DNA of 64,000 nt, from assembly GCA_963843285.1 (NCBI GenBank), contig CAWJJO010000010.1:62001-126000 (forward strand), in the 5' to 3' direction. Shown here in pieces: positions 41,786 to 51,053 of this stretch (its first letter is position 1; the number at the start of each line of letters is the position of its first letter). The translations under genes were made by a program, and so were the position numbers. This DNA is from CAZDDB01 sp963843285. Lineage in GTDB: Bacteria > Acidobacteriota > HRBIN11 > JAKEFK01. The notes beneath the pieces were generated by a model. It had not been told where the DNA came from. It made no database searches and was given only the letters and a program-made list of their open reading frames with translations.

Positions 41786-43405
41786 CTACATTCCTTCCAT
41801 CGGCGCCATTTGTTCCGGCTTTGGTTCTTCGATCTCCGTCAGGGTAGCCTCAGCGAGAAGCAGGGTCCCGGCGACCGATACGGCATTTTCCAGAGCTACG
41901 CGAACAACTTTTGTTGGATCGATAATTCCCGCTTCAACCAGATCCACATACAACCCGGTTGCCGCGTCCAAACCCAGATTCCCTTTGCCCCCCCGCATAC
42001 GTTCGATTACGACGCCGCCATCGAGCGCCGAGTTCTCGGCGATCTGACGAGCTGGAATCTCCAGCGCCTTTCTCAGAATGAGAACGCCGGTTTGTTGATC
42101 CCCTTTATATTTCGCCGCTTCTCGCTCAACAGCTTCAATGCTTCGAACCAGTGCCAGTCCGCCGCCAGGTACGATCCCTTCAGCCATCGCGGCCTTAGTG
42201 GCGCTGATCGCATCATCGAAGGCTTCTTTACGGCTCTTCATCTCTGTTTCGGATGGAGCGCCCACATGGATCAGCGCTACACCTCCGGTCAGCTTTGCCA
42301 GGCGCTCTTGCAGTTTTTCACGATCGTAATCGGACTTGGTCTCTTCCATCTGTTTTCGAATTTCCGCCGCCCGGCCATCAATCGCTTCTTTTTTTCCGCC
42401 GCCTCCCACAATGGTCGTGGTGTCTTTATTTACAATGACGCGTTTCGCTTTTCCAAGTTCGTTCAGCGTGAGCTTCTCCAGCTTCACTCCGAGTTCCTCC
42501 GCGATGAATTGTCCGCCGACCAGAATCGAAATGTCCTTCATGATTTCCTTTCTTCGATCACCGAATCCGGGAGCTTTCACGGCGACAGAAGTCAACGTGC
42601 CGCGAAGCCTGTTTACAACCAGCGTTGCAAGCGCATCTTGCTCGATATCTTCCGCAATTAAAACCAGAGGCTGATGGGTCTGTACAATTTGTTCGAGCAA
42701 AGGAAGAAGATCTTTGATATTGCTGATCTTTTTTTCGTACAGAAGGATCAAGGGATCATCGATTACGACTTCCATCTTTTGCGGATCGGTTACGAAGTAT
42801 GGAGAGAGGTAGCCGCGATCGAATTGCATGCCTTCGACAACGTTCAGCGAAGTCTCCGTGCCTTTCGCTTCTTCAACGGAAATAGCGCCTTCGGGTCCGA
42901 CCCGTTCGGTAGCTTCCGCAATCATCTCACCGATGGAAGGATCGTTGTGCGCCGAAATTGTGCCAACCTGAGCCCGTTCCTTGCGGCTTAAAACCGGCCT
43001 GGAAATTGAACGGAGCGACTCGACAACCGCACGGAGTCCTGCATCCATTCCTCGTTTCAAATCGATTGCGCTGGCTCCAGCTGCAACATTTCTAAGCCCT
43101 TCGCTATACATCGCATAGGCCAGGATTGTGGATGTGGTGGTTCCGTCTCCAACGACGTCACCAGTTCTCTCTGCGGCTTGCCGCATCATCTGAGCGCCAA
43201 GGTTTTCCTCCGGGTCTTTGAGCTCGATCTGTTTTGCGATTGTCACCCCATCATTGCAAACGGTCGGAGCCCCCCACTTTTTCCCGATCAGCACGCATTT
43301 CGATTTGGGGCCCAGCGTCACTCGCACTGCATCTGCCAGCGCTGAAGCGCCGCGCATCACTTTTTCCCGGGCTTCTGAGCGAAAGAGAATTTTCTTATAA
43401 GACAT
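41786..43405 (-). CDS. groEL: 60-kDa chaperonin GroEL
   Basis: 539 residues from the ATG at 43403-43405. VTLGPKSKCVLIGKKWGAPT, then the ATP loop VVGDGTTTSTILAYAM, and FDRGYLSPYFVT are chaperonin blocks; VPGGGLALVRSI lies near the end. The C-terminus QMAPMEGM is shorter than the usual GGM-rich tail. No groES is adjacent, so this may be an additional copy that uses co-chaperonin from elsewhere. No CIRCE inverted repeat is seen upstream; a sigma-54-like site is. Confidence 0.93.
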   Translation of the reverse strand: MSYKKILFRSEAREKVMRGASALADAVRVTLGPKSKCVLIGKKWGAPTVCNDGVTIAKQIELKDPEENLGAQMMRQAAERTGDVVGDGTTTSTILAYAMYSEGLRNVAAGASAIDLKRGMDAGLRAVVESLRSISRPVLSRKERAQVGTISAHNDPSIGEMIAEATERVGPEGAISVEEAKGTETSLNVVEGMQFDRGYLSPYFVTDPQKMEVVIDDPLILLYEKKISNIKDLLPLLEQIVQTHQPLVLIAEDIEQDALATLVVNRLRGTLTSVAVKAPGFGDRRKEIMKDISILVGGQFIAEELGVKLEKLTLNELGKAKRVIVNKDTTTIVGGGGKKEAIDGRAAEIRKQMEETKSDYDREKLQERLAKLTGGVALIHVGAPSETEMKSRKEAFDDAISATKAAMAEGIVPGGGLALVRSIEAVEREAAKYKGDQQTGVLILRKALEIPARQIAENSALDGGVVIERMRGGKGNLGLDAATGLYVDLVEAGIIDPTKVVRVALENAVSVAGTLLLAEATLTEIEEPKPEQMAPMEGM

Positions 43406-43455
43406 ACAACACCCCTTGAATTCAGATGTCACCATCCGATTCCTCTCAATACCTC

Positions 43456-43471
43456 AGCAATTTTGGGACCA
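43456..43471 (-). promoter_or_regulatory. Possible sigma-54 promoter of groEL
   Basis: Minus strand TGGTCCCAAAATTGCT has the GG/GC spacing and TTGCT but departs from consensus at positions 4-5 (TC instead of CA). Predicted start is about 40 nt before the ATG. Confidence 0.4.
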
Positions 43472-43534
43472 GGGGTCTTGTTTCCATTTGTTGTTGTTCG
43501 ACAAAGAAATAAGCAGGAGTGCGCTAGTAATGAC

Positions 43535-43605
43535 TCCTCCCCCTTATGTCTCGATATTTTCCCAACCCCCCACTAACTCCCCCTTCATAAGGGGTGAGAA
43601 TTCAC
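43535..43605. repeat. Family C repeat, intergenic copy
   Basis: CTCCTCCCCCTTATG and CTCCCCCTTCATAAGGGG match the units inside the exporter gene. It lies between the divergent groEL and CBS genes. Confidence 0.65.
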
Positions 43606-43762
43606 TATCCAAACTTGTGACAGCGCACTTGTTTCAACCCGGTCATCTTTCGACATTTTGTTCAAACGTCTGACAGATTGTGCGCGAGGTCTTGAGATGG
43701 GAGAAGGGCCGAAATGCGAGCCGGGGCGACCTGATTCGGATCAGATTTCGCGTAAAACGAGG

Positions 43763-43778
43763 TGGTATAGAGCTTGCA
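43763..43778 (+). promoter_or_regulatory. Sigma-54 promoter of the CBS protein gene
   Basis: TGGTATAGAGCTTGCA matches TGGNA-N6-TTGCA with the required 12-bp GG to GC step. Predicted start near 43789 gives a leader of about 96 nt. Confidence 0.7.
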
Positions 43779-43884
43779 GCTTTCTTTTGTGAATCAGGCA
43801 GGGGATCTGTCGATAAACTGCCTTTGTCCGCAAACAATCATTCCTTGTTTGGTTCAAGAAGTAGAACTTAGGAGGAAAAAGACA

Positions 43885-44358
43885 ATGAAGATTTCAGAAT
43901 TAATGATTCGTGACGTGGAGAGCTGCAGTCCACGCGATAGTCTTGAAACTGCGGCAGGGAAGTTGTGGAATCGAGACATTGGCTGCCTGCCTGTCGTGAA
44001 CACGGGAGAAGAAGTAATCGGAATGATTACCGATCGCGACATCTGTATGGCGGCTTACACACAGGGCAAACCGTTGAACGAGATTGCGATCTCCATCGCG
44101 ATGTCGCCCGACGTGTTTTTCACTGTTCCGGAAGCCACCATCGTAGAAGCCGAAAAGACGATGCGGTTGCACCAGGTACGACGTCTTCCGGTTTTGAATG
44201 CGGAAAAGAAGCTGGTCGGTATCGTGTCGCTGAACGATCTCGCGCGAGAAGCAGAACGAGAAGTCGGGCGCAAAAACGGCGAGATCAGCTCTAAGGAAAT
44301 CATGGACACACTCGCTGCGGTATGCGAGCCGCGCGCAATTCAGGTTCAAGTGCATTGA
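43885..44358 (+). CDS. Two-CBS-domain protein
   Basis: 157 residues from the ATG at 43885, with AGGAGG ten bases upstream. CBS 1: MKISELMIRDVESCSPRDSL then VIGMITDRDICM. CBS 2: FFTVPEATIVEAEKTMRLHQ then LVGIVSLNDLAREA. CBS pairs bind adenine nucleotides and act as energy sensors. No catalytic domain is attached. The sigma-54-like promoter upstream suggests stress or growth-phase control (inference). Confidence 0.88.
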   Translation: MKISELMIRDVESCSPRDSLETAAGKLWNRDIGCLPVVNTGEEVIGMITDRDICMAAYTQGKPLNEIAISIAMSPDVFFTVPEATIVEAEKTMRLHQVRRLPVLNAEKKLVGIVSLNDLAREAEREVGRKNGEISSKEIMDTLAAVCEPRAIQVQVH

Positions 44359-44363
44359 TTCAC

Positions 44364-44468
44364 ATGGAGCGCAGGCGTCTCGCCTGCATTGGAGCGCAGG
44401 CTTCCCGCCTGCATTACGGGTAGCAGGCATCTTGCCTGCTCGACGGCCTGGAAGCCCGCGCTCCAGCC
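44364..44468. repeat. Family A palindromic repeat cluster (four units)
   Basis: GGAGCGCAGGCGTCTCGCCTGC, GGAGCGCAGGCTTCCCGCCTGC, GTAGCAGGCATCTTGCCTGC and a fourth imperfect unit follow one another after the CBS gene. Confidence 0.8.
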
Positions 44469-44480
44469 AGGAAGACACAG

Positions 44481-45209
44481 ATGAAAGTCATGTTGCGCGT
44501 GGGCTGGGCGATCTTTTCCTGTTTCGTTGTTGAAAGCATCATCTTTGGGTTTTCGGTACTACCGGCAGCCGTTTTCTGGGAATGGCACTTCTACTGGAAA
44601 TTGCCGTGGATCTGGCTTCATATAGTCTTGCTCAGCATGGCATTCATTCCAGCATACATACTCTTTGCATTCTCGCTCATGGTTCTTTCGGCCATCGCAA
44701 TGCGCGTTTTGGGTTGGCGCTCGCCGGGGGACGCGGAAATGCCGATCGAAGATCCGGACTGGCCATTGCTGAACTGGATGCGGTACATCGCTTCCATTCA
44801 TCTGGTGCGCGTTTTTGCGGGTGTGGCTTTCCGTTCCACACCGCTTTGGACCTTCTACATGCGTCTGAACGGAGCCCGGCTCGGACATCGGGTTTTCATC
44901 AATAGCCTGATGGTAAGCGATCACAATTTGCTGCAATTCGGCAACGATGTCGTGATCGGCAGCGAGGCGCATATCTCGGGACACACCGTTGAACATGGAA
45001 AAGTGAGAACGGCCGAAGTCCATCTTGGAGACGGTGTTACAGTAGGCGCATCCACTGTGGTGGGAATTGGTGTGGAAGCCGGCCCGCATTGTCAGATCGG
45101 AGCGCTCAGCCTGGTGCCGAAATTCTCGAAGCTCCAGGGAGGTCAAACCTACGCGGGAGTTCCCGTTCGACTCATCGAAAGCAGGCAGAAGACGGAGAAG
45201 GCCGGGTGA
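44481..45209 (+). CDS. Membrane-anchored left-handed beta-helix (LbH) acyltransferase-like protein
   Basis: 242 residues. Three membrane helices fill the first 75 residues (e.g. LHIVLLSMAFIPAYILFAFS). The C-terminal half carries hexapeptide repeats: GARLGHRVFINSLMVSDHNL, VVIGSEAHISG, GVTVGASTVVGIGVEAGPHC. This is the LbH fold of O-acyltransferases that use acyl-CoA. It resembles the carrier-linked acyltransferase parts of some non-ribosomal peptide systems. The stop overlaps the hydrolase start (GTGA), so the two act together in some acylation or lipid step (inference). Confidence 0.7.
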   Translation: MKVMLRVGWAIFSCFVVESIIFGFSVLPAAVFWEWHFYWKLPWIWLHIVLLSMAFIPAYILFAFSLMVLSAIAMRVLGWRSPGDAEMPIEDPDWPLLNWMRYIASIHLVRVFAGVAFRSTPLWTFYMRLNGARLGHRVFINSLMVSDHNLLQFGNDVVIGSEAHISGHTVEHGKVRTAEVHLGDGVTVGASTVVGIGVEAGPHCQIGALSLVPKFSKLQGGQTYAGVPVRLIESRQKTEKAG

Positions 45210-45973
45210 TTGCGCATACATTACCGCATGATGAACAGGGCAAGGGACCCATCCTCGTTCTGGTTCCGGGATTGGACGGTACTGCATTGCTTTTCTATCG
45301 CCAAATCCCGGCATTAGCCAGGAGATTTGAGGTTCTGACTTTTCCTCTTCCGGATGATTCAGAGTGTACAATGCAATCGCTGATCGAAGATCTCTATGCT
45401 TTAATTCAGGAAGTGACACAGCAACACGGGCAAGATAGAGTTCTTTTGTGCGGCGAATCGTTCGGTGGAGCATTGAGTCTGAGTTTCGCGCTTGCTCATC
45501 CTGAAATGTTAACGGGACTGGTGATCTTGAACTCCTTCCCTCGAATCCGGAATCGTTTAGGGCTATCCACCGGCATCCAGGTTCTGAAAGCGATCCCCTG
45601 GGGCGCGATGAAATTCGTTCGCCGATTCACGGAATGGAAACTTCACTCGCCGCACACGCATGCAGACGATCTCGCCGACTTTCATGAGCTGATGCTGCAA
45701 GTCGGGAAGCAGGGCTATATCCGGCGCCTGGAAATCCTGAAAGATTATGATATTCGGGACCGGTTATCAGAGATCGAAACTCCGACTCTCTTTCTCGCCG
45801 CCGAACGGGACAAGCTCGTTCCTTCATCAAAAGAAGCCAGGTTCATGGCCGATCGAATGCCGAACGCCCAAACAGTAATGTTGAAAGGTTATGGCCACAT
45901 TTGTCTGATCAATCATGACTTCAACCTGATGGACTATCTCCAACCGTGGCTGGAAAGGCTGACTCTGAGCTGA
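45206..45973 (+). CDS. Alpha/beta hydrolase
   Basis: 255 residues from GTG 45206, which overlaps the preceding stop. LVPGLDGTALLFYRQ is the oxyanion region, LLCGESFGGALSLSFALAHP the nucleophile elbow (Ser in GESFGG), FLAAERDKLVPSS the acid and MLKGYGHICLINHD the His. Resembles small carboxylesterases or diacylglycerol-acyltransferase-like hydrolases. Substrate unknown. The next gene follows after one base. Confidence 0.82.
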   Translation: MIAHTLPHDEQGKGPILVLVPGLDGTALLFYRQIPALARRFEVLTFPLPDDSECTMQSLIEDLYALIQEVTQQHGQDRVLLCGESFGGALSLSFALAHPEMLTGLVILNSFPRIRNRLGLSTGIQVLKAIPWGAMKFVRRFTEWKLHSPHTHADDLADFHELMLQVGKQGYIRRLEILKDYDIRDRLSEIETPTLFLAAERDKLVPSSKEARFMADRMPNAQTVMLKGYGHICLINHDFNLMDYLQPWLERLTLS

Positions 45974-45974
45974 C

Positions 45975-46673
45975 GTGGTAAAAAGAATTCTCACCGTGCG
46001 CAATCTGAATGTGGCGCTCGATCACAGGAGCATCATCAAGAATCTGAACTTTGAGGTGGATGAAGGGGACAACCTTGCGATCATCGGCCCGAATGGCTCC
46101 GGGAAGACTGTGCTACTGAAAACGCTCCTGGGCCTTTTCCAGCGCGAAGGTGAGATCAATTGGGCGCCGGGAACAAGGCTGGGATACGTTCCGCAAAAAG
46201 TGGACGTAGACCTGCACCTGCCTTTAACGCTTGAAGATCTTTTGCTTGCGAAAGCTGAAGTCGCCGGCATTCCAAGAAATGAAATCAAGCTGGTCTCGGA
46301 AATCATCAACCTGACTCCGGATATTCTAAAAACTCCGATCGGCCATCTTTCGGGAGGCCAATTCCAAAAAGCTCTGATTTGCTTCTCTCTTCTCGGGAGA
46401 CCGAACGTTCTTCTTTTTGATGAACCAACTGCGAGCCTGGATCAGCTTGCGGAAGAACGCATTTATGAGCTCATGAACGAGCTTCAGGAAAAACAGAAGA
46501 TTACTATCCTGTTGGTCTCACATGATTTGAATATTCTTTATCAGTACGCTACTAAAGTTCTTTGTATCAACAGGGAAAGATTTTGTTTCGGGCGGACTCA
46601 GGATCTGAAGTCCGAAGTTTTGGAAAAAGTCTACGGCTCGCCACTCAAACACTATCAACATGACCACCCCTGA
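45975..46673 (+). CDS. Metal ABC transporter ATPase (ZnuC/MntB type)
   Basis: 232 residues, GTG start. GPNGSGKTVLLKTLLG (Walker A), IGHLSGGQFQKALICFSL (signature), VLLFDEPTASLDQ (Walker B), LLVSHDLNIL (switch His). The family supplies energy for uptake of Zn, Mn or Fe. The permease overlaps its end by 14 bases. No metal-binding lipoprotein is encoded nearby, so the pair must borrow one. Confidence 0.88.
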   Translation: MVKRILTVRNLNVALDHRSIIKNLNFEVDEGDNLAIIGPNGSGKTVLLKTLLGLFQREGEINWAPGTRLGYVPQKVDVDLHLPLTLEDLLLAKAEVAGIPRNEIKLVSEIINLTPDILKTPIGHLSGGQFQKALICFSLLGRPNVLLFDEPTASLDQLAEERIYELMNELQEKQKITILLVSHDLNILYQYATKVLCINRERFCFGRTQDLKSEVLEKVYGSPLKHYQHDHP

Positions 46674-47427
46674 AATTTACGGATTTAGTCTTGCCTTGCT
46701 GACTGCTGCGGCCGCCGGGCTTGTCGGCAGTTTCGCTTTGCTGAAAAAGACAGTTTTGGCCGGAGATGTCATGTCGCATATTGCGCTGCCCGGATTGGGT
46801 CTGGCGATTCTTTTCAAGGTCCACCCGTTGATCGGCGGCGCTGCAACTTTATTCCTGGGAACGATTCTGATCTGGCAACTTCAGAAAACAACCGGGCTGT
46901 CGACGGATGCAATGATCGGTGTCGTATTTGCGACTTCGCTTGCGGCGGGAGCTTTGTTGACTCCGAGGGAGGATCTGATTGAGGCTTTGTTCGGCGGTTA
47001 CGGAAATATCAGTTTACTGGAATTTTCGATCGGGATCGTCGCCGCTCTTTTTGTGATCGGCTTTGTCCTCAAGTTCAGAAACAGGTTGATCCTGATCCTG
47101 TTTTCGCCGGACCTGGCCACTGTATCGAACATTCATGTGAATCGATTGAATCTTTATTTTCTCCTGGTCTTTAGCCTGACCATCATTCTGGGATTGAGAT
47201 TCTTAGGGGCGCTTCTTGTGGGAGCTCTCCTGATTATTCCTTCGGCAACAGGAAGGCAGCTCACACACACGCTGCCTGCTTTCTTGATCCTGTCCTCGGT
47301 TGTCAGTGTCATTTCCGTTGGCGCCGGGATCCTGATTTCCAATGTCTACCACCTCGTTCCAGGACCGGCAGTAATTTCCATCGCAGGTGCAATGTTCTTT
47401 CTTAGCTTGATCAAGAGGCAAACGTAG
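46660..47427 (+). CDS. Metal ABC transporter permease (ZnuB/ABC-3 type)
   Basis: 255 residues with eight or so membrane helices. LLKKTVLAGDVMSHIALPGL is the conserved ABC-3 motif, VNRLNLYFLLVFSLTIILGL and LGALLVGALLIIPSATGRQL complete the core. It forms the channel for the adjacent ATPase. Zn or Mn are the likely substrates, but nothing here decides between them. Confidence 0.88.
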   Translation: MTTPEIYGFSLALLTAAAAGLVGSFALLKKTVLAGDVMSHIALPGLGLAILFKVHPLIGGAATLFLGTILIWQLQKTTGLSTDAMIGVVFATSLAAGALLTPREDLIEALFGGYGNISLLEFSIGIVAALFVIGFVLKFRNRLILILFSPDLATVSNIHVNRLNLYFLLVFSLTIILGLRFLGALLVGALLIIPSATGRQLTHTLPAFLILSSVVSVISVGAGILISNVYHLVPGPAVISIAGAMFFLSLIKRQT

Positions 47428-47429
47428 AT

Positions 47430-47513
47430 GCTTTGTCGAGCTAGTGGAGTGCGGGCTTCCAGCCCGCAGAGCTCGGTGGGCAGGGATGCTTGCGGTCCCG
47501 CTAGCGTCGGTTA
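47430..47513. repeat. Family A palindromic repeat cluster
   Basis: TGCGGGCTTCCAGCCCGCAG and GTGGGCAGGGATGCTTGCGG fill the gap between the convergent metal permease and efflux adaptor genes. Confidence 0.7.
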
Positions 47514-48683
47514 TTAGAAACGGACGGCTGTTCCGTCCTCTAATTCATTAGATGGATGCAGAATCACGGGTTCTCCCGTCTTCATCCCTCCGGTAATTTC
47601 AGCTTCCGATGGATTGCGGTGGCCGACTTGAATCTTTCGCAGTTGCGCTTTTCCCGATTCCGGCACAAAGACGCTCCATTCCTGTCCGTAACGAAAAAGG
47701 GCAGTGGTTGGAATCTTCAGAACGGAAGGGCTGGACCAAATCACAACATGGCATTCTACCAGGTAGCCATCACCCAGCGCTCCCGGCGGGTCCAGAAGAT
47801 CGGCAATGATGTTGACCCGTTGCTCTTCGATTCCAAGTGCCGACACTTTTGTAAATGCCATCGGCTCCACGAGTCGCACGCGTCCGCGTAATATTTGTTC
47901 GCCGCCCCATTCTCCGATGCGAACGGGATCTCCTGCTTTGATCTTCACAGCATCAGTGGAAAGAAAATCGACAACAACTTCCAGCCTGGATGGATCACCC
48001 AGGGTGAGAAGTGCAGTCCCTGTATCGACCACCCGTTCGCTTTTTTCGGCAATGTTTAGAACGCGCCCGGATACCGGCGAAACGAGCCGTACCAGATGAT
48101 CTCCACCCGGTTGCAGCGCGATCAGGCCCGCCCGCGCCACAGCCAATTCGGAGGACGCGGCACGCGCTTTGAATCTGGCAGCCTCCAGTTGCTTAGACGC
48201 TATGAGTTCCGCGCTTCTTGCTTGTTCCAATTGCTGAGGAGGAATTAGTCCTTCGCGAGCGAGCTGCTCAGCTCGCGCCTGGTCGCGCTTTGCTTGTTGA
48301 TAGGCCGTCTGCTGCTGAGCTGCCTGCTGTTCCGTTTCTTTGCGGTATGCTTCGGCCGCCTCCGCCCGTGAGGATACTTCCAGTTTTTCCCGTTCGCTCA
48401 AGGGAAGTGGATTGAGCAAAGCAACTACATCACCTTCGGATATCGCGTCCCCTTCGTGCAGTTCGATTCTCACCAGCCGTCCTTGTACCGGCGCCGATAT
48501 GACAAAGCGGTCATGCGCGCGTGTTTTCCCCTGCCCGTCAATTGTGATGCTCAGGGCTCCTTTTGACGCGTAACCAATCTCTACGGGTATGCGATTGGGC
48601 CGCATCGCGAAATAAATCAGAACGCCAAGAGTAAGAACAGCGAAGAACCCATAGAGGATCTTTCTGGAAGCTCGAGTTTTCAT
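47514..48683 (-). CDS. Periplasmic adaptor of the MacA/HlyD type
   Basis: 389 residues. Signal-anchor (ILYGFFAVLTLGVLIYFAMR), first lipoyl half (FVISAPVQGRLVRIELHEGD), coiled coil rich in Ala, Gln and Glu (residues 100-190), second lipoyl half (VRLVSPVSGRVLNIAEKSER), beta-barrel and membrane-proximal domains. It partners the ATPase and FtsX-type permease encoded just upstream on the same strand. No TolC gene belongs to this operon; the one at 30396 may serve both. Confidence 0.9.
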   Translation of the reverse strand: MKTRASRKILYGFFAVLTLGVLIYFAMRPNRIPVEIGYASKGALSITIDGQGKTRAHDRFVISAPVQGRLVRIELHEGDAISEGDVVALLNPLPLSEREKLEVSSRAEAAEAYRKETEQQAAQQQTAYQQAKRDQARAEQLAREGLIPPQQLEQARSAELIASKQLEAARFKARAASSELAVARAGLIALQPGGDHLVRLVSPVSGRVLNIAEKSERVVDTGTALLTLGDPSRLEVVVDFLSTDAVKIKAGDPVRIGEWGGEQILRGRVRLVEPMAFTKVSALGIEEQRVNIIADLLDPPGALGDGYLVECHVVIWSSPSVLKIPTTALFRYGQEWSVFVPESGKAQLRKIQVGHRNPSEAEITGGMKTGEPVILHPSNELEDGTAVRF

Positions 48684-48685
48684 GG

Positions 48686-51049
48686 TTATTCCCTCGTTTT
48701 GAGGACCTCAATCAGGTCCAAATGGCGGATTCTTCGCACGATCAAGTATCCGGAAACCAGGGAAGAAAGAAATGTAACAAGAAATGCGAATGTATACGTC
48801 CGCGGGGTAACAATGATCGGAAGACGGTATAGATCAGATGCTTTTCCTTGTGTTGCGAGGACACATATCCCGTAACCGATCAGAAAACCAGCCGGAGTAG
48901 CGAACAGCATCAGGAGCGCTTGCTCTCCAAGAAGCATCCAGGAGATTTCGTTTCGAGTGAATCCGAGCACCCGCAATGAAGCAAGCTCGTGCCCACGTTC
49001 TGATAAGGCGATTCGGGCTCCGTTGTAAACCATGCTGAATGCGATCACACATGCGAACCCGATCAGCATATCCAACGAGATTTGCAGACTTTGTGCGATT
49101 GTCTGTTGAAACGATTTGAGCATCACTTCCCGGATAGAGACTCCTGCGATAACAGGCGTCTTCTTCAATGTGGAATAGAGCCGGCCGGTAGCGCTGGAAT
49201 CCACCGAGAGAAGACATCCGGAGAATACAGGCGCTTCCTCCAGCAGCCGGTGGAGTGCATCGAGATTCATATACCCCGAAAGCCCGATCGGTTCGTCTAC
49301 TGTCGCTGTAAGTATGATTTCGCGAACCGGTCTCGCGCCTTCCAGGATTTCCACGGTGAGAGTTTGACCGGGTCGAATTCCGAGATCTTCAGCCAGGACG
49401 TCCGTCAGCACAATTCCCTCGGCGGGAAGCTGGACTTTCCGAAACTTCTGGTCCACGATTCGCCGGAGATCACCGTCTGGCTGTAGACCCAGAATTCCGA
49501 TCCGCTTTGAGCGATGACCGAAACGAAGACGCGCAGGGACTACCCTGTATGGCTCTACCTGGATCACTCCCGGAAGATGCAACACGCTATTTACCACTGC
49601 CGGACCAAGATTGTTTTGAAAAACGACTGTCGCATCTTCACGCTGAATTGTATGAAACTGAAGCCGCATCAGATGATCCATCGCATCAAAGAAATACAAT
49701 CCTACTACCATGACCGCAACCGCAAGCGCGATGCCTAGAGCTGAAAGGGAAGCTTTGACCGGCCTTCTCGCAATATTTCGGACAATTAATCGCGCGTTGA
49801 TCGAGATCATGCGATTGAATCCGAACCGTTCGAGCCACCCTGCGTGAAACGCCGCGGGAGGTTCGGGGCGCATCGCTTCCGCAGGCGGAAGCTGCACTGC
49901 TTTTCTTACGCCTGTAATGGCCCCCACTGTGGCGGCTGCAAGACTGATGAAGAAGCTCAGCGACAGCAAGGGGAGTCCGGCGCGGTATTGAAAGATTGGA
50001 AAATGAAAAAAACGTTCGTAGATGGTCCCGAGTGCTGACCCGGCCCACAGGCCGATCAGGCTACCCAGAATAGATCCGCCAAGCACGCAAAGAACAGCAA
50101 ATTTCAAGAAATGAAAACCGATCGCCGGGTTGCTGTATCCAAAAGCCTTCATCAGCCCGATTTGATTTCGCTGAGTTGCAACCAGACGGGACAGGACGAT
50201 ATTGATTAGAAAAGCGGCGACTGCCAGAAAAATCGAAGGCACAACAGTGCTGGTAACGCGCGTTTCATCGATCTCGCCCTTAATGAAATTGTGGGAAATC
50301 TGGTCCTCGCGGCCATATGCTCCTGTCCCGCCATAGGGTCCTAACAGCCGGTCGAGCTGTGTGATGACTTCCGCTTTGGAAGCGCCGGGTGAAAGCGAAA
50401 GAGCGACATCGTTAAAAGCCGCCTCCATGTCGTAAGCGGCGGCCAGACTCCTGTCGTTCATCCAAAAGACGCCAAAACGTCTGCTATCAGGTAATACTTC
50501 CGTGCCTCGAATTTCGTAGATGTATTCGGGTGAGATTGCGATTCCCACAATCTCGAGCCTTTGCCATCGGCCGTTGATTACCGAATCAATTCCGTCTCCC
50601 AGTTTCAGTTTGTTGGCGGAAGCAAACGCTTCGCTGACCAATACTTCTCCCGGTCCGGATGGTTCCGGATAGCGACCATGACGAATGTAAATATCATTCA
50701 GGATCGATGTTTGAAGATCGGGAATCGAAATCAAGCGTCCTGTTGCTGGCTCTTCCAACCCGGGAATGTCCAGCGTTACTTCCATCACAATCCGGGTGTT
50801 CACTTCCGCTACTCCCGGGATTGAATTGATATTTGTTACCAGGGATTCAGGCGCTCGTTTTACGGGCGCGAATACATCCGTAAAACGATACGCGCGGTAG
50901 TAAAGCTGCTGCGAGCTTGTCAGCGAGTTGTAGTTGCTGCGCATTGCGATGAAGCTGGCGATGCCGCAAGCAACCACAAGCGAGATTGCCGTCACTTGCG
51001 CGCGGTAATGTTTCAAATCGCGGATCAACTTCCGATCGAGTGACGTCAT
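48686..51049 (-). CDS. FtsX/MacB-type ABC permease (duplicated)
   Basis: 787 residues with two FtsX units: an N-terminal helix and periplasmic domain, three helices near residues 260-390 (FLINIVLSRLVATQRNQIGL), then a second helix, periplasmic domain and three C-terminal helices (LSERGHELASLRVLGFTRNE). Each FtsX unit is typical of exporters that use mechanotransmission. The start MTSLDRKLIRDL lies four bases after the ATPase stop; longer upstream in-frame starts were rejected because they fall inside the ATPase gene. Confidence 0.88.
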   Translation of the reverse strand: MTSLDRKLIRDLKHYRAQVTAISLVVACGIASFIAMRSNYNSLTSSQQLYYRAYRFTDVFAPVKRAPESLVTNINSIPGVAEVNTRIVMEVTLDIPGLEEPATGRLISIPDLQTSILNDIYIRHGRYPEPSGPGEVLVSEAFASANKLKLGDGIDSVINGRWQRLEIVGIAISPEYIYEIRGTEVLPDSRRFGVFWMNDRSLAAAYDMEAAFNDVALSLSPGASKAEVITQLDRLLGPYGGTGAYGREDQISHNFIKGEIDETRVTSTVVPSIFLAVAAFLINIVLSRLVATQRNQIGLMKAFGYSNPAIGFHFLKFAVLCVLGGSILGSLIGLWAGSALGTIYERFFHFPIFQYRAGLPLLSLSFFISLAAATVGAITGVRKAVQLPPAEAMRPEPPAAFHAGWLERFGFNRMISINARLIVRNIARRPVKASLSALGIALAVAVMVVGLYFFDAMDHLMRLQFHTIQREDATVVFQNNLGPAVVNSVLHLPGVIQVEPYRVVPARLRFGHRSKRIGILGLQPDGDLRRIVDQKFRKVQLPAEGIVLTDVLAEDLGIRPGQTLTVEILEGARPVREIILTATVDEPIGLSGYMNLDALHRLLEEAPVFSGCLLSVDSSATGRLYSTLKKTPVIAGVSIREVMLKSFQQTIAQSLQISLDMLIGFACVIAFSMVYNGARIALSERGHELASLRVLGFTRNEISWMLLGEQALLMLFATPAGFLIGYGICVLATQGKASDLYRLPIIVTPRTYTFAFLVTFLSSLVSGYLIVRRIRHLDLIEVLKTRE

Positions 51050-51053
51050 ATTT

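Noticed and set aside
41717..42661. 314-codon plus-strand open frame
   Set aside because: It runs antisense to groEL and rtcB, with an unnatural composition, and no protein family is visible.
43406..43530. CIRCE (HrcA) operator before groEL
   Set aside because: No TTAGCACTC-N9-GAGTGCTAA-like dyad was found; only a short GAGTGCGC-like stretch occurs.
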